Positions 1 to 13,400 of a stretch of DNA of 64,000 nt are shown piece by piece. The stretch covers positions 1,054,001-1,118,000 of the forward strand of contig OU744451.1 in the NCBI GenBank assembly GCA_916610825.1, read 5' to 3'. A program made the translations under genes and the position numbers. The stretch comes from Haliclystus octoradiatus (lineage: Eukaryota; Cnidaria; Staurozoa; Stauromedusae; Haliclystidae). The notes under the pieces are model-generated. The model saw only the letters and a list, made by a program, of their open reading frames with translations. It had not been told where the DNA came from and ran no database searches. Each line of letters opens with the position of its first letter. The stretch's first letter is position 1.

Positions 1-614
1 GATCAATCATGCATACTGCTTTGTTCACGTGGGATTGTTCAATAAACAGTAAGAAAATATGCTGACGCTAATTTGACTGCTTCAAATCCACAACTCAACA
101 TGGAAATTAGTTTGAAGTTGAAGAAGCTGGACATTTTCTCATCAATTTATGAATTATTTTTAGCTATAAATAGTGTCAACGAATTTGCTTTTCAAGTCAT
201 GGTTGCCTTTAATTGTCTTTCATTTGCCTTCAATTGTCTGGCTGTTCCCCTGCAAAAACAGTTCAGGAGTTCATGAACATCAAATGGCCCCAAATTTTCA
301 TGCTGTTCATGAACTGTTCATGAACTGTCTGTGAGGGTTCATGAACTCCTGAACTATTTTTTGCAGGGGTTTATTCATAATGTGACGGTAAATACACTAT
401 CTGGTATGTTTCATCCCATCCCCTCTGACATAATACCAACATCTCTCTTGGTTGTATGATAAGTTGTTGTATTGATAGTTGATCGATGATGAAGATAAGC
501 ATCTCTCTTGCAATATTGACAATTTCTGGCAATTGAATCTGAAGTTACTTGCAAATAAATTAAATTATAACTGTTTTATCACTACATTTACTTGACTTTT
601 CTGTTTCTATAAAG
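1..614. other. Intronic sequence before the first visible exon
   Basis: No exon is supported here. The stretch holds one foldback MITE copy (247-369) and otherwise AT-rich sequence ending in the polypyrimidine tract and AG acceptor at 613-614. Confidence 0.5.
247..369. repeat. Foldback MITE family 1 (GTTCATGAAC family)
   Basis: Ends CCCCTGCAAAAACAGTTCAG and the complement TTTTTTGCAGGGG. Internal GTTCATGAAC palindromes and AAATGGCCCC spacer. Complete copy. Confidence 0.8.
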
Positions 615-1419
615 GCAATTCATGAGTTATCCTCTGACAAAAAGGCCATCATCAAAGTATCACGTCGCTTTTCAACATTTCTTAACACATTAATAAATCT
701 TATTCATCCATTATTGCAAGAAGATGAAACCAGAAATGGATATATGTTGATGAAATATCAGCAGGTCTTATCGGTACGTTGACAGTGTTTCTAACTCATA
801 CATTTTCATAGCTATCATATTTTTCATTTCATAGTAACATTTTTTATTGCAATTATCACAGAGTAGCATCTCATTCCCTGCGAAAAACAGTTAAGGAGTT
901 CATGAACAGTTCATGAACGTTAAATGGCCCCAATTTTCATGAACTTTTCATGAACAGTTCACGGACACTTGCGGGCAGTTCATGAACATTTAGGGCCATT
1001 TAACGTTCATGAACTGTTCATAAACTCCTGAATTCATGAACTGTTTTCTGCTTAAGGAGTCACGCGCATGTCTACGTTGCATTTGTTGTTCGTACAGTTC
1101 CTGAAACCATGCTGATTGCTGAAACTTGAATTTTGAAACCATTGATTGAAGTTGATCGTTAAATTATGCTAAGGCTTATTCAAAATTAAGCTTCTGGTGA
1201 CCGCCAGTCAATATTGCCCTTTTGAAGGTTCCAAGCCAATGATGATTATGATGACCCTCTTTTAGATATTGGCAATTTAATATTTAATATTTTTATATTT
1301 GTTTTAGCTCATAATTGACCTCAGGGATGTTACAGAGAAACTATCACATAAACGAGTCAAGGGATGCTCTGATCTGGATTGGCAGCGTCAATTGCGTTGT
1401 TATTTAAATCAATCTGATG
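615..1419 (+). CDS. Dynein-like gene: linker end before AAA1 (2 exons)
   Basis: Exons 615-773 (phase 0 out) and 1308-1419 (phase 1 out). They encode a helical stretch ending in [15 protein letters not shown]. This corresponds to the dynein segment just before AAA1, where canonical chains read roughly FxWxxQLRYY. The acceptors are tataaag and ttgttttag, the donors gtacgt and gttagt. The upstream tail and linker of the protein must lie before position 1. Confidence 0.8.
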
Positions 1420-4400
1420 GTTAGTCTGATTACAATTTCATATTCAAACCACAATTAGCTTTATGACATTATGAACCCTAGAGAAGAGCTCTAGGACAAA
1501 ATCATATATTTCCAATGAAGTAGATTTGAAAGAGAATTTTCTACAAAACTATTATTAATTAGGCGATCAAATTTGTCAGTGTAAAATAATAGCTTTCATG
1601 CTTTTAGATTATATTCATTGAACTCTTATTTATTAATGTTGAGTTCAGATTTCGCTTCTAACATCTCTACCTAGCAGTCTGAACAAATGTCAATGATATT
1701 GACTTACACTGTTGAGATCTGAAAACATCAAAATTAAGCGAACTGCCACTAATCAATGATGTACTTCTTCAAGCAATAAATAAATTGTGGATTGAAATGT
1801 CATGCTGGTATTGTCTTTGTAACAACTCCTGGACTACCAAATTAATTAGTTCATGAAAGTGAAATTGCCCAAAAGTTCATGAGTTGTTCACAAACAGTTC
1901 ATGAAAGATTCACAGGAGCATTGTGCAATTGCTCATTCATGATTGCCCAACTTTTCACAAACTGTTCATGATAAACTAAATAATTTCACGTTCATAAGGT
2001 CATGAATTTTTTTACTTAGGAGAATCTATAAATGAGAAATATTTTATCTACCCTCTGTGGAAAAACTCCATGAGTTCATGAACATTTTTTTGTAGGTTCA
2101 TCAACTTCTGGGTAATTTCATGTTCATGAACTTCCCCTGCTTAAAAAGGTTCATGAACAGTTCATGAAAATGTGGGATCATTTAGCATTCATGAACTGTT
2201 AATGAAATCCTGAACTTATTTTTACATGGGTCATTTTTTCTTTACCGTCACTCAAAAAAACATTCTTGTGTGATAAATGGCATTGCGCGTAATTACCATA
2301 TTTAATTTTTAGTCCTTCCCTGCGAAAACAATTTAGGAGTTCATGAACAGTCCATGAACGTTAAATGGCTCCAATTTTCCTGAACTGTTCATGAACTGTT
2401 CATTAACTCCTGAACTGTTGAACAGGGGTTGAATTTCTGTCTGCCCTCTTCATGGTTCAGCAACAATTTATATCTTTCAAGGACCAATTTGTCAATCAGC
2501 ATATTTCCAATGGCAATCCACGTCTGTTTGATGGTTGTTTTTTATTTTAATAGATTCAAACAATGAAATAGAGGTGACAGTCAGAATGCTTGATGCGTAC
2601 GTAATATATGGCTTTGATTTTGTTGATATAATTCAATCCCCCGTTTCAATGAACGAAAAAGTATCATCCTGTTTGATTAAGGTATGTAATCTACATATAG
2701 GCTTTTAAATATTGTAATATGGATTTCTTCTCCAATTCAAATACCAACAAATATTTTAATTAAACAATATTACCTACCTGGAATCACTCCGGACACCAAA
2801 ATGATGAAAATATCATGACTGTGTGGTGAAAACACTATGAAAATGGAAAAGTAAATTCTATAATTTTTTGCCACGAAAAACGAAAAATATGAAAATCATA
2901 TCTACGATGTTAAAATGTGAAAATTCCATGAAAACATCATGAAAGTTCATACTTTTGTATGGTTTTGGTGTCTGTAAGTGAGTTCAGTCCTTCAGTTTAG
3001 AAATCAGCATTTCAAAAATGCTGATTTCTGATTCTAAACGAACAAACCTGCTATCAAAGTACACTGTGTCATCTAGTGGCCTTGGTTGTCGATGTACAGA
3101 ATGATCCATACCCTACAACTGTTGACATGAAAGTCATGTCTTTCCAACTGCAATCAATATAACAATTTTGATGTTTAGATTAAGTCTCTGCTGTCTTGAT
3201 TTTAATGAGATTTATAACAAAATTTAATGGAAGGTACCAGATCCTTACATTATATATTATAATTATTATTAATTTATGACAATTTTATAATGTTTTAAGG
3301 ATATTCATGAGAATTTCAACACTCTGATTGAAGGTCCTTTTTTATCTGGAAAAGCAACACTCATAAAGGTATTTAAAATAGTTTTCTTTGACATCTGTTT
3401 TAATTACTTCTATTTACAACAGGTATGATCGGCAATTTTTGACGATTAGGAAATATTTTTGTTTACTTGTAGCTTTGGACAAACAAAATAGTATGTTCAT
3501 GATCAAACAAAATGTTTTGTTTGTTTTTATCATCTATCAGTAAAATATATCCATGAGTTCATGAACAGTGACAGACACTCATGAAACTTTTGGGCAAATT
3601 CACGCTTATGAACCTATGGACTTTTTCACAGGCATAAATGTATATTAAGGGATTGTGTGTTTGTTTTTCAGAATCTATCCTATTTGTGTGGCAAACAGCT
3701 CACTATTCTAGATGTTAAAAGTCAATTCACAGTAAAACGCTTTAAATATTGTATGGATGGGATAGTAAAGGTATGTAGATGACTTTATATTTATATGAAT
3801 TCCCTGTTGAAACCACAAATCATATATTTGTGTGTAAAGATTAAAATTTTACCAGAAATTAGTATCAGCTTTTTACACTATCAGCACCAAAACCATGATA
3901 GTATGTCAGTGTCATCAAAGTGCTGTGAAACACCATGAAAATGTAAAAAGTGAAAACCACAAATTTTTGTAAGCCATCCGAAAGTTTTAAAACATCCATA
4001 TTCACAATATTAAAATGTGAAAATTTCATGAAAATGCCATCATGAAAACACCATGAAACATTCACGCTTTTTCCATGGGTTTGGTGTCAGTAGTTATAGT
4101 ATCATGTCTGTTTTTGAAAATTACAAATCGAATATTAACACTTAAGTAGATTTTTTTGAGTTGCATACAAATACATGCTTATATTGGGTAATGAATCATT
4201 TGGCTTGATTCAAAATGAAGACATGAAGAAATCTTGGAAGATATCCGTTCAAAGCCGTAATTTAATTAACTAAATATTCCATTTCATTTTTTGCTGTAAA
4301 CGCAGAAAATGAAAAGTGAGCGCACATGATGATTTTTTTTATAAAATTAGGTACAGTTAATTTAGTCCAAAGCAGGTGTAGCCATATCTCAAAAATATTC

Positions 4401-4463
4401 AAAAAAACATCACTGAGCACGCAAGTGTCGTATAGTTGTCATATACTTTCAAGGAAAGAAATC

Positions 4464-4499
<36 letters not shown>

Positions 4500-7400
4500 T
4501 ATACATTTATATAGCGCTTATATCAAAAAGCTCTAAGCGCTTTACAAATTTAAATAAAATGAAACTATAAGGAACTGAGAAAGTAAAACAGTATCTAAGA
4601 CATCTAAGCCATCTAAAAAAGTAAAAGCTAAATTAACTATTCAATTGTACAATATATATTGTTAGCAGTATTCATTAAACGCTTTCTGGAATAAATAAGT
4701 TTTTAACATGCGTTTAAAATCTGATGTTGAAATACAAGATCTCAAATCATCAGACATATTATTCCATAATAACGGTGCTGCCTCAGAAAAGGCACGGTCT
4801 CCATAAGTCTTCATAACTCAAATACAATCAATTGATACACTGTTGTTTATTTATTTGTAATTTGATGTTCTTCTAGGATGGATCTTGGTGCCTAATGAAG
4901 CATATTGATGCATTGACTGGTAATCAGTTGTCACACTTTTTAAACATTTTAAGCAATGTAAGTTCATATCTTCTAATGATCTATTTTTATGGTCTGTGAA
5001 TTTCTCACGAGTAAAGTAATACCCTTCCCATCAAATGCTATAATCTGCATCTGTTCACCATTCGTGTTCATATTTTATGGTAATAAAAAACTATTTATCA
5101 AGATCGTCAAAACTGAAATAAAAATACAACGATAAAATACAGCAAATAACTCAACAATTCCCTCTAGGAGCCTAAACTGTCAATACAGACAGATATAGTA
5201 ACAATAATGAGAGTCGATAGAAACAGATAGGTCACACAAAAAGGTCATTTTACCGATAGGGGGAAATTCCTTCTTTGTAAACAATCGATGACCACTCCTC
5301 GACACACACTGGCTTAAATTTATTGAGTCATCGACATTGAAAATTTTTACAGTGATCTTCTGGCTTGTGTCATGTCTTGTGGCTTCTTGTGTCCATACGA
5401 TGTCTATTGTAGACATAACCTTCTTTGTGGGAAATGTTTATGTTCAGTTACATGAATTCCTTCTTATGGTTAAATCAGTACCTCAAATATGTTAAAAATA
5501 AATCCGATGAAGTACGTACATACAGTGCTTTGATTATACTAATAGAGAGATTAGAAACTTATTATGGTTCCTGTGTAAATGTAAACCATAATACAGTAAA
5601 TGTAAATGTTCACGAAAATGTAAACAAGTGAAAGCGATAAATTTGAAGTCATAAAAAGTTTGAAAACCATAAAGACATCCATATTCACAATATAGAAATA
5701 CGAAAATGCCATGAAAGTGCCATGAAATTTCATGCCTATTCATGGTTTTTGAGTCAGTAGGGAATGCAGGTTATCCTGAGCACAAATTCTCTGTAAATAG
5801 ACAATGCAATAGAAAATAGCTGTTCGAACAGGTTATTGATGCATAACCACTGTGAATAGGTACCCTTGCGAAAAACAGTTCAGGAGTTCAAGAACAGTTC
5901 ATGAACAGTAAATGGCCCCAAATTCATGAACTGTTCATGAACTGTTCATGAACTATTCATGAATTGCCTGTGAGGGTTTTAATGAGAATTGGGGCTATTT
6001 AACGTTCATGAACTGTTTTCGCAGGGGTGTTCATGAATTGCCTGTAAGGGTTTTGATAAGAATTTGGGCCATTTAATGTCCATGAACTGTTTATGAACAG
6101 CTGGACTGTTTATTGCAGGGATAGTTGTTGTATGGATGTGAGTATTGATTGTTATACTGTGTCACATCATGTTATGATGTCAAATTATTTATATTTGTCC
6201 TTCTAGAACACTTCTGAAACTGCAGCCTTTCGTATGTTTGGAACATCAAATTTCTCAAAGTGTTCTGAATATGATGAATTGATAAGTTTCAAATTTAAGA
6301 AAATCTCAATAAATTTACCAGATATAAACGAATCAATCCAACGCAAGCTAACTATACATTGTTTTAAATCATCAAAGCTGATTGCTGAGAAAGCTGCAAC
6401 GGTTGTTCAAATACTTAAATCCCAGATGTGAGTCTATTTTCGAATTATTATCCTTTATTTAATTCACGAGATAAATTATTGCTGATAAAAAAACCAAGCC
6501 TATTCGCAAGTTACAATGGACGTGTTGAACCGATCAAACAATAGAATCACAGCAAGACAGCTTTTACAAGGGCAGTAATTTTACGGTCAAACCCTTCTTA
6601 GCTCAAATGCATATAGAATGGTCATAGAGACGGGAAAAAGATTACAAAATTGCGATATGATGTCTGAATTTTTATATATCACGATTCCATTCTCAAAATA
6701 CAAATTGGACTTTCAGCAAAGTCTTAAATGAGATTAGAATGTGCTATATTTAGCAAAGTTTTGTACTAGAAGTGTTTGGTGCTTAGAAGACTTCCAGCTG
6801 TGTGTTGATAGTGGTTGCGTGACTGCACCTTGCGAATTAATACTCACTTATTAGTTAATCTCATTGAAATATTTCTTAGTGTGTGCATTCTGCGTCAAAT
6901 CGTAATTTATAAATATATGCCTCTCTTTGACGTTATTTTTTAATAATTGCAAGGGCCTGCAGGGTGATTTGATACACACAAATGTAAATTAATTTAAAAT
7001 TGAGCGATAAATCGTATGATTGCCTTTTAATAAAATATACATGAAAAATTCCAAAGGAGATTTGAATGTGCCAAACAAGTTGGATTCAGGATTCATCATC
7101 AAAGCAATAAATTATTTATTCCTGAACTCAATTACGCTATTTTATAACTATTCAAATAATATTTAAAAATTTAACATAAATATAAGACCTTGACTTTTTC
7201 AATCTTTTCTTGTTTCTAACTAAAACATTTTTAATTTTGTCAGTCATGCTGTAATCAGAATTATCTGTGACAGACAAGTTCTGCATTCCCACTGCTTTTC
7301 TAAATTCCATTGCTATTGTTTCATATTTTAGTTCTATTTCTCTCGTTACCCAATCAACTTTAGATTTCAAATTTTGCATCAATTTTCGCGTTTTGCACCG

Positions 7401-10400
7401 TTTTTCACTTTTTTGCACGGTTTTAGAAATTAATTCGCTTGTATTTTAGCCAATCAGAATTGAGTAGTTTTTCATGTATACTGTATTTCATGTAGTACAT
7501 CCAGTTGATATTATCTATCACAACATCATTTAACATTTTACATATCATTAATGCAATGAAGAGGTTGATATTAGCTATCACAACATCATTTAACATTTTA
7601 CATATCATTAATGCAATGAAGAGGTTGATATTAGCTATCACAACATCATTTAACATTTTACATATCATTAATGCAATGAAGAGGTTGATATTAGCTATCA
7701 CAACATCATTTAACATTTTACATATCATTAATGCAATGAAGAGGTTGATATTAGCTATCACAACATCATTTAACATTTTACATATCATTAATGCAATGAA
7801 GTTATGAGGTTGATAGGTCACTTTTTTTTTCTTTTTTCGGATGTATCTTTTGTCCACAAACCGGGTAAGCTTGCAGCTTTTTTTCACCGGCCAGGGATTG
7901 AACCCGAGACCCTGCGGGCCGTGGTCCAACGCCCAAGCCACTACAAGAAGGCCACACGTTCTATGAGATAACAGAAGGTTACTCCTCTTATTCATGTTGA
8001 TAAATTGCAATCTTTTGAATAAATTTACTTTCAGGACTGTGCAGGGTTGCAATGAACTGAATATGACACTTTTTAACAACGTCATTAAAAATGCATTAGA
8101 TCATTTGATTGATATAAATGAAATGGATGTTGCTAATGACGACAACCATGAAAATGAAAATATTCAAGGTGAGTGTTTTTGTTCAATTATATTTTAAATA
8201 TTCCAATTTATTTTTGGGAGAAATTTGTTTGTGAGCACCTTCAAACTCGAGTTGATGTGCGCTTCACTTGCAGTCCATTCCTGAAAGTGGCCAATGTAAC
8301 CTTGATGGAATGTATCTCTCACTACCGACATCAAAACCAAAAAAAAAATTGTGAAGTTTCATTGCGTTTTCATGGTATTTTCAAGGCAATTTTTCACATT
8401 TTAATGTTGTGAATTATGGATGTTTTCATGGTTTAAACATTTTGTGGTTTTCACCTGTTTACATTTTTATGGTGTTCTCACAACACTTTTTATGGCATTT
8501 CCATGGTTTTGGTGTTGGCAGTGTCTGTAGATTGTTATCACTACGATTATCGGATATACTGAACAGCTACTGAAAACCTACCGAAAACATACTGGAATGT
8601 GATTGGGCACTGAAACCATACTGGATTTCATCATATACTTAAATCTAGATTTTTCTCATTCTACTGAAAAACTACTGAAAAGCACTTTGAAATTCAAAAT
8701 CTACTGAAAATAGCCATTTCAGTAGATAGCCTATCTAGCTAATAAGTTTTTATTATGTTTTCAGTAGGTTCTCAGATTCTCAAAATTCATAATCTAATGC
8801 TCCCAAATTGTTATTCGTTATTTGCTTTGCGTTTTAAGCTTTTGTAGTCTAATGTTAAATATAGATTTGGTATTGATTAATTAGTTTGAATATAATTATA
8901 GATTTGCTATTACTCATTAGTTTTGATATTGCCTGTAGAAAGATTACTGCTTGCTATGTTACTATATAAGGATAGTTATATTGTATTTGTTTTATGATTG
9001 GTTAGCTTTATTAAGTAATGTTTCTTACTTACTATATAAGGATTTGTAATATTGTATTAGCTTATTTGATTGGTTAGCCTCATTTTAATATGCCTCGTTT
9101 ACAGGCATATATATATATAGAAATAAATTAAGGTGTCGTCATTCTTCACCTTGCGTTGTTGGTAGAATCGATTGTTGTTTTATTGTGTTAATAAGTTAAC
9201 TACAGCTTTTTGGAAACACAAAATGTAAGTCTGTAAGGAACTATTAATAAGCTACGTCGTGCCTGATACCTGGTATAAATATCTTTATTGACATTGATCC
9301 GAGCAACAAAGGATATGACAAGTGTCTTCATTATTCCAACTTGTTATGGCAATGTCAGCGATTTCATATTTTCTATTAACTATTTGGCCTTTATCAGGAT
9401 ATCCCTAATGATCAAGAATGATATCATAAATCTCCCATTCTGACATTGTGATGCTCTTATTTAAGAAGATAAATACACAGAAAATAGACCAAATATAAGT
9501 CAGACTACCACATACCCTGCGAAAACAGCTCAGGAGTTTATGAACAGTTCATGAGAACGTTAAATGGCCCCAAATTTTCATGAACTGTTCATGAACGGAA
9601 ATGACTGGGAAATATCGTATATTTTTGTGAAAATAACTTCTCTCAACTTCTTCCTTGTAGGTCTACAGCATGGCTGTTCTCCAAAATTTGATGAATCTCG
9701 TTTTCACAAGGAAGAATATTGCGTTGCTAAAGCAGTTTCTGAAGCATTGAGTAATCGAATTTGCAGTCGTGTAAGTTTGGTTTATAAAACGTGTGTGCTT
9801 ATGTTGCTGATCCTTGAAGAATTGATTAAATTTTGAATGGAATTCATTATTGTTAAAAAATTGCTTCGTCGATATTCTAAAACTGCTTCAGTTGACTTTT
9901 ATTGGCACGAATGATTCCAACCCACAAAGTATTGACTAATTGCTCATTTGCAGTTCAACCACAGTTGATACACACAGAACTAAACATTGCTCAACTGGCT
10001 TTGAAATATGACCATTGAAAAATGTATGATTTTCAGTTTTTTAAACACCAAAACTTCAAGACCGAAAATAATTTTGATGATAAACTTTTTGTTTATAATC
10101 ATTTTCTTTCACATTTCTGACCTTAAACAATTGGACGTTGAACTTTTCGGTTATAAACTTGTTCATTGCTAAGTTTCGGTCTTTGATTGCCAATTGAATG
10201 TACCTGGCGTTGTGAGCTTTATTTCAAAATTAGTTAATAACCTTTGATTCCTGTTTAATTGTTAAGTAAACATTTCTGATGCATCAGAGGCATTGAATGG
10301 TTTATTTTGAGAATATAGTTACAGAGCGTTGATTTATTTTACTAATGAAGACAGTTATTATAAGACATGTTCATTGTTTAGTGTTAATGGCAAAAGGTGA

Positions 10401-13400
10401 TCATCAACTTTTTATTTTTGCAAACTCAATTCTTCAGGATTGCCTTATTCTTCAACATGCTCTTCAAAGCTGTTTCAGTTACAACAAAAGTGACGTCTCT
10501 GGTCTATCTTCAGTGGATGGTCTGCCTTCAATTATTTCACTTCTGGGTGAAGATAATTCATCAAATGCTGTTGTTAATGTGCCGCAGGTTAAATCAGCAA
10601 TCAAACAGCTTTTTCAAATGTCAAACGACAAGAGATGTAAGTGCTATTAAATTAAACTGATATTTGCATAATGATTGTGCATAAAAAATGTCAATACTTA
10701 ACTTAGCTAGGACTCATAAGTGTTCATAATCTCTTTAATTCAACCTCCAATTTGTTTGAAAGGCCTACGCATATTATTCCTCTAAAAATGATTCATGAAC
10801 AAAGGCCATTCATCGTTCATGAAAGTTATTGTGGTTCATGAACAGTTAAGAAGGTCATGAACAGGTCATGAACAGTTAAGGAGGTCATGAACAAGTCATG
10901 AGACTGTTCATGAACTCAACAATTTTTTTCGCAGTGGATGTACATTGTAGTTTGGTGATCAAAATTTGTTGACATTGAATATACTTTTAAAATTTAATAT
11001 CATGGATTAAAAATTTGCGGTTTTCACTTTTTGACATTTTCATGGTGTTTTCATGCTTTTGGTGTTGGTGCTATTAGGTATATGGTTAATGATATAAGGG
11101 ATTTATTTGATCAATCAATGTAATGATTATTTGCATGTTGTTAATCAGGTGTTGCAATTATCGGTCCTTCTGCCTCTGGTAAATCAACTGTGATAGAAAC
11201 GACGATATTGTTGATTAACAAACTATCTGAGATTCAAACCGTAGATGATGCATCACCCCATAACAAACATACTCACCAGCTTATCCCAGTTTTAAATGAA
11301 AGCCATTTTAAATCCTTGGAGGGGTATTTTGATAAAAATGATCAATGGATCGATGGGCTATTACCTCACACGATGAAAAGAGAATATGCAGAAATGGATA
11401 CTCGTATTGAATTTCATCCGTGGTTTCATTTTGATGTTTCTGATTGCTCAATCATGAATTCTGCGTTGGTCGACTTTGTTGGAAGAAAGGTAAAATCATG
11501 AAATTTCTACCTTTCATCGGCTGCACAGAACACGCTTAGAACAACTGCAAAATCCCATTACCAGGCCTACTGTAGAACTGTAGGTTACATTTGTGACGTA
11601 ATAAATTGGAGCCTTAAAAACCATGAGGAACAGAATATTTCCAAAACATCATTTAAAAGCTTTGTCTATATTTCGTAATTTGATTTATATAATTATTATT
11701 TTTTTCTTAATTTTGCACAGTTTATTATTAACAAAAATGGGGCTACGCTGTGATGAAGGTAGCTATACTGTATAGTATAAAGGAATTTTATTCAATCAAA
11801 CTGATTGGTTTAGAGAAACAAGGCCAAATCGCCATATCAACACAAACAAAACCAGGTCCGAAAACGCAATTGATATTGTCATTCAGTCCTGATGTCACGA
11901 ATGAGAATTTCCAATTTGATCATGAATTTTTGAAAAAATAACATAATAAATGTTGCGTAAAAAATTCATGTATAAGTTGAACGGAGAATTTGCTATAGTT
12001 TCTTTACAAAGTAATTGGCACACAGTTTCCTATGAGCTATCGACATTTGGCGCACTCAAGGCACTTCAAATGAAAACCAAAAATGGCAAAAATGACTCAC
12101 TGAGCCTTGTGATATATTTTCGTTTTCTCCTTACATTGTCCTCTTGTGTGCTATAAAATTTTGTCTCATATAAATCAGACCTTAAGGTGCACTGGTCCCT
12201 ATAATCTGTAACATGCCTTACATATAATATTGTGCATTATTTTGCTTGGAAGGTTTTTAATTATGGTCCTTGCCAAAGTATGGAGTTATCTTCGAATATG
12301 CAATTTGTCTTTGAGACAGTAGACATTTGTAATCTCACGCCTTCTTTGTGCGCACAAATGGTGAGTTCCTTCAAATTAAAATTATTGAATTATTGTGCTA
12401 GAAGACGTTTTATAATATGTAAAGCTACTCAACATATTGTGAGAGTTGTTTATCGATCAACTACTGTGCTACATTTAAAGGATTTATTACAGGATGATAT
12501 GATACATCCCCAGAAATAAAGTTCATGAACTATTCATGAACTGTCAGGCAATTTCACATTCATGAACCAGTTTGAATGAACTGTTCATGGACCCACAAAA
12601 AGATGTCCGTGAACAGTGGTCATCAAATCAGTTAATCGCAGTTCATGAGAGTTCAAGACGTTTGTGGATGTATTTCACAGGGAAATGGCAGATAACCTGC
12701 TTGCTTGTGTCATCTGGGCCTACATTGACTTTCCTTTTTTTGTCATTTGATTTTATTCATAACTTCTCACTTTATGTGGGCATTTAGACAGTTAACTAAA
12801 GCGCTGTGTCAGCTAGTGCATGTATTTTAGGCTTTTGCACTTTATTTCGGCTATTGTGTTGCGCAATATTTGACATGTGTTATATTGATAACTGATTGCA
12901 GGGAATAATTCCACTTGGCCAATGTTTTGAATGGAGATATTTCATTTCAAAATGGTTATCAAATCAACAACAAAGTATTGAAACGGTGAGATTGATTCAA
13001 CAGATCTACCACCATACACATAATATCATCTAACACCTGCAAATAAGATTAGTTAAGTTCATGAACTCCCATGCAAAAAACAATTAAGGAGTTCATGAAC
13101 AGTTCATAAACAGTTCATGAACAGTGAATGGCTTCAATTTTCCTGAACAGCTCATGACAATTTGGGGCCATTCAACGTTCATGAACTGTTCATGAACTGT
13201 TCATGAACTGTTCATGAACTCCTGAACTTTTTTCGCAGGGTAGCTTCTCACTGACCCCCTGAATTAAATGGTACACTACCGGTACATGCAATTAAACTGT
13301 AATCTAATTATTCTCAATATTTCATTATTCTCTAATAGCATGTCCAGCATCTTGTTGATGTTTTCATTGTCGATGTGATGCAACTGTCAAAAGATATATT

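Noticed and set aside
7504-7803. CRISPR-like array
   Set aside because: Whole 60-bp units repeat without variable spacers, and the context is an animal intron.
7423-8085. Long minus-strand ORF of 220 codons and the 100-codon plus-strand ORF over the same region
   Set aside because: Both are made by the 60-bp minisatellite, whose unit length is divisible by 3, plus the SINE-B; repeated residues, no domain.
11750-12156. Two plus-strand ORFs between dynein exons
   Set aside because: No match to the dynein order; exon 11489 joins 12253 in phase to give a continuous AAA2 segment.
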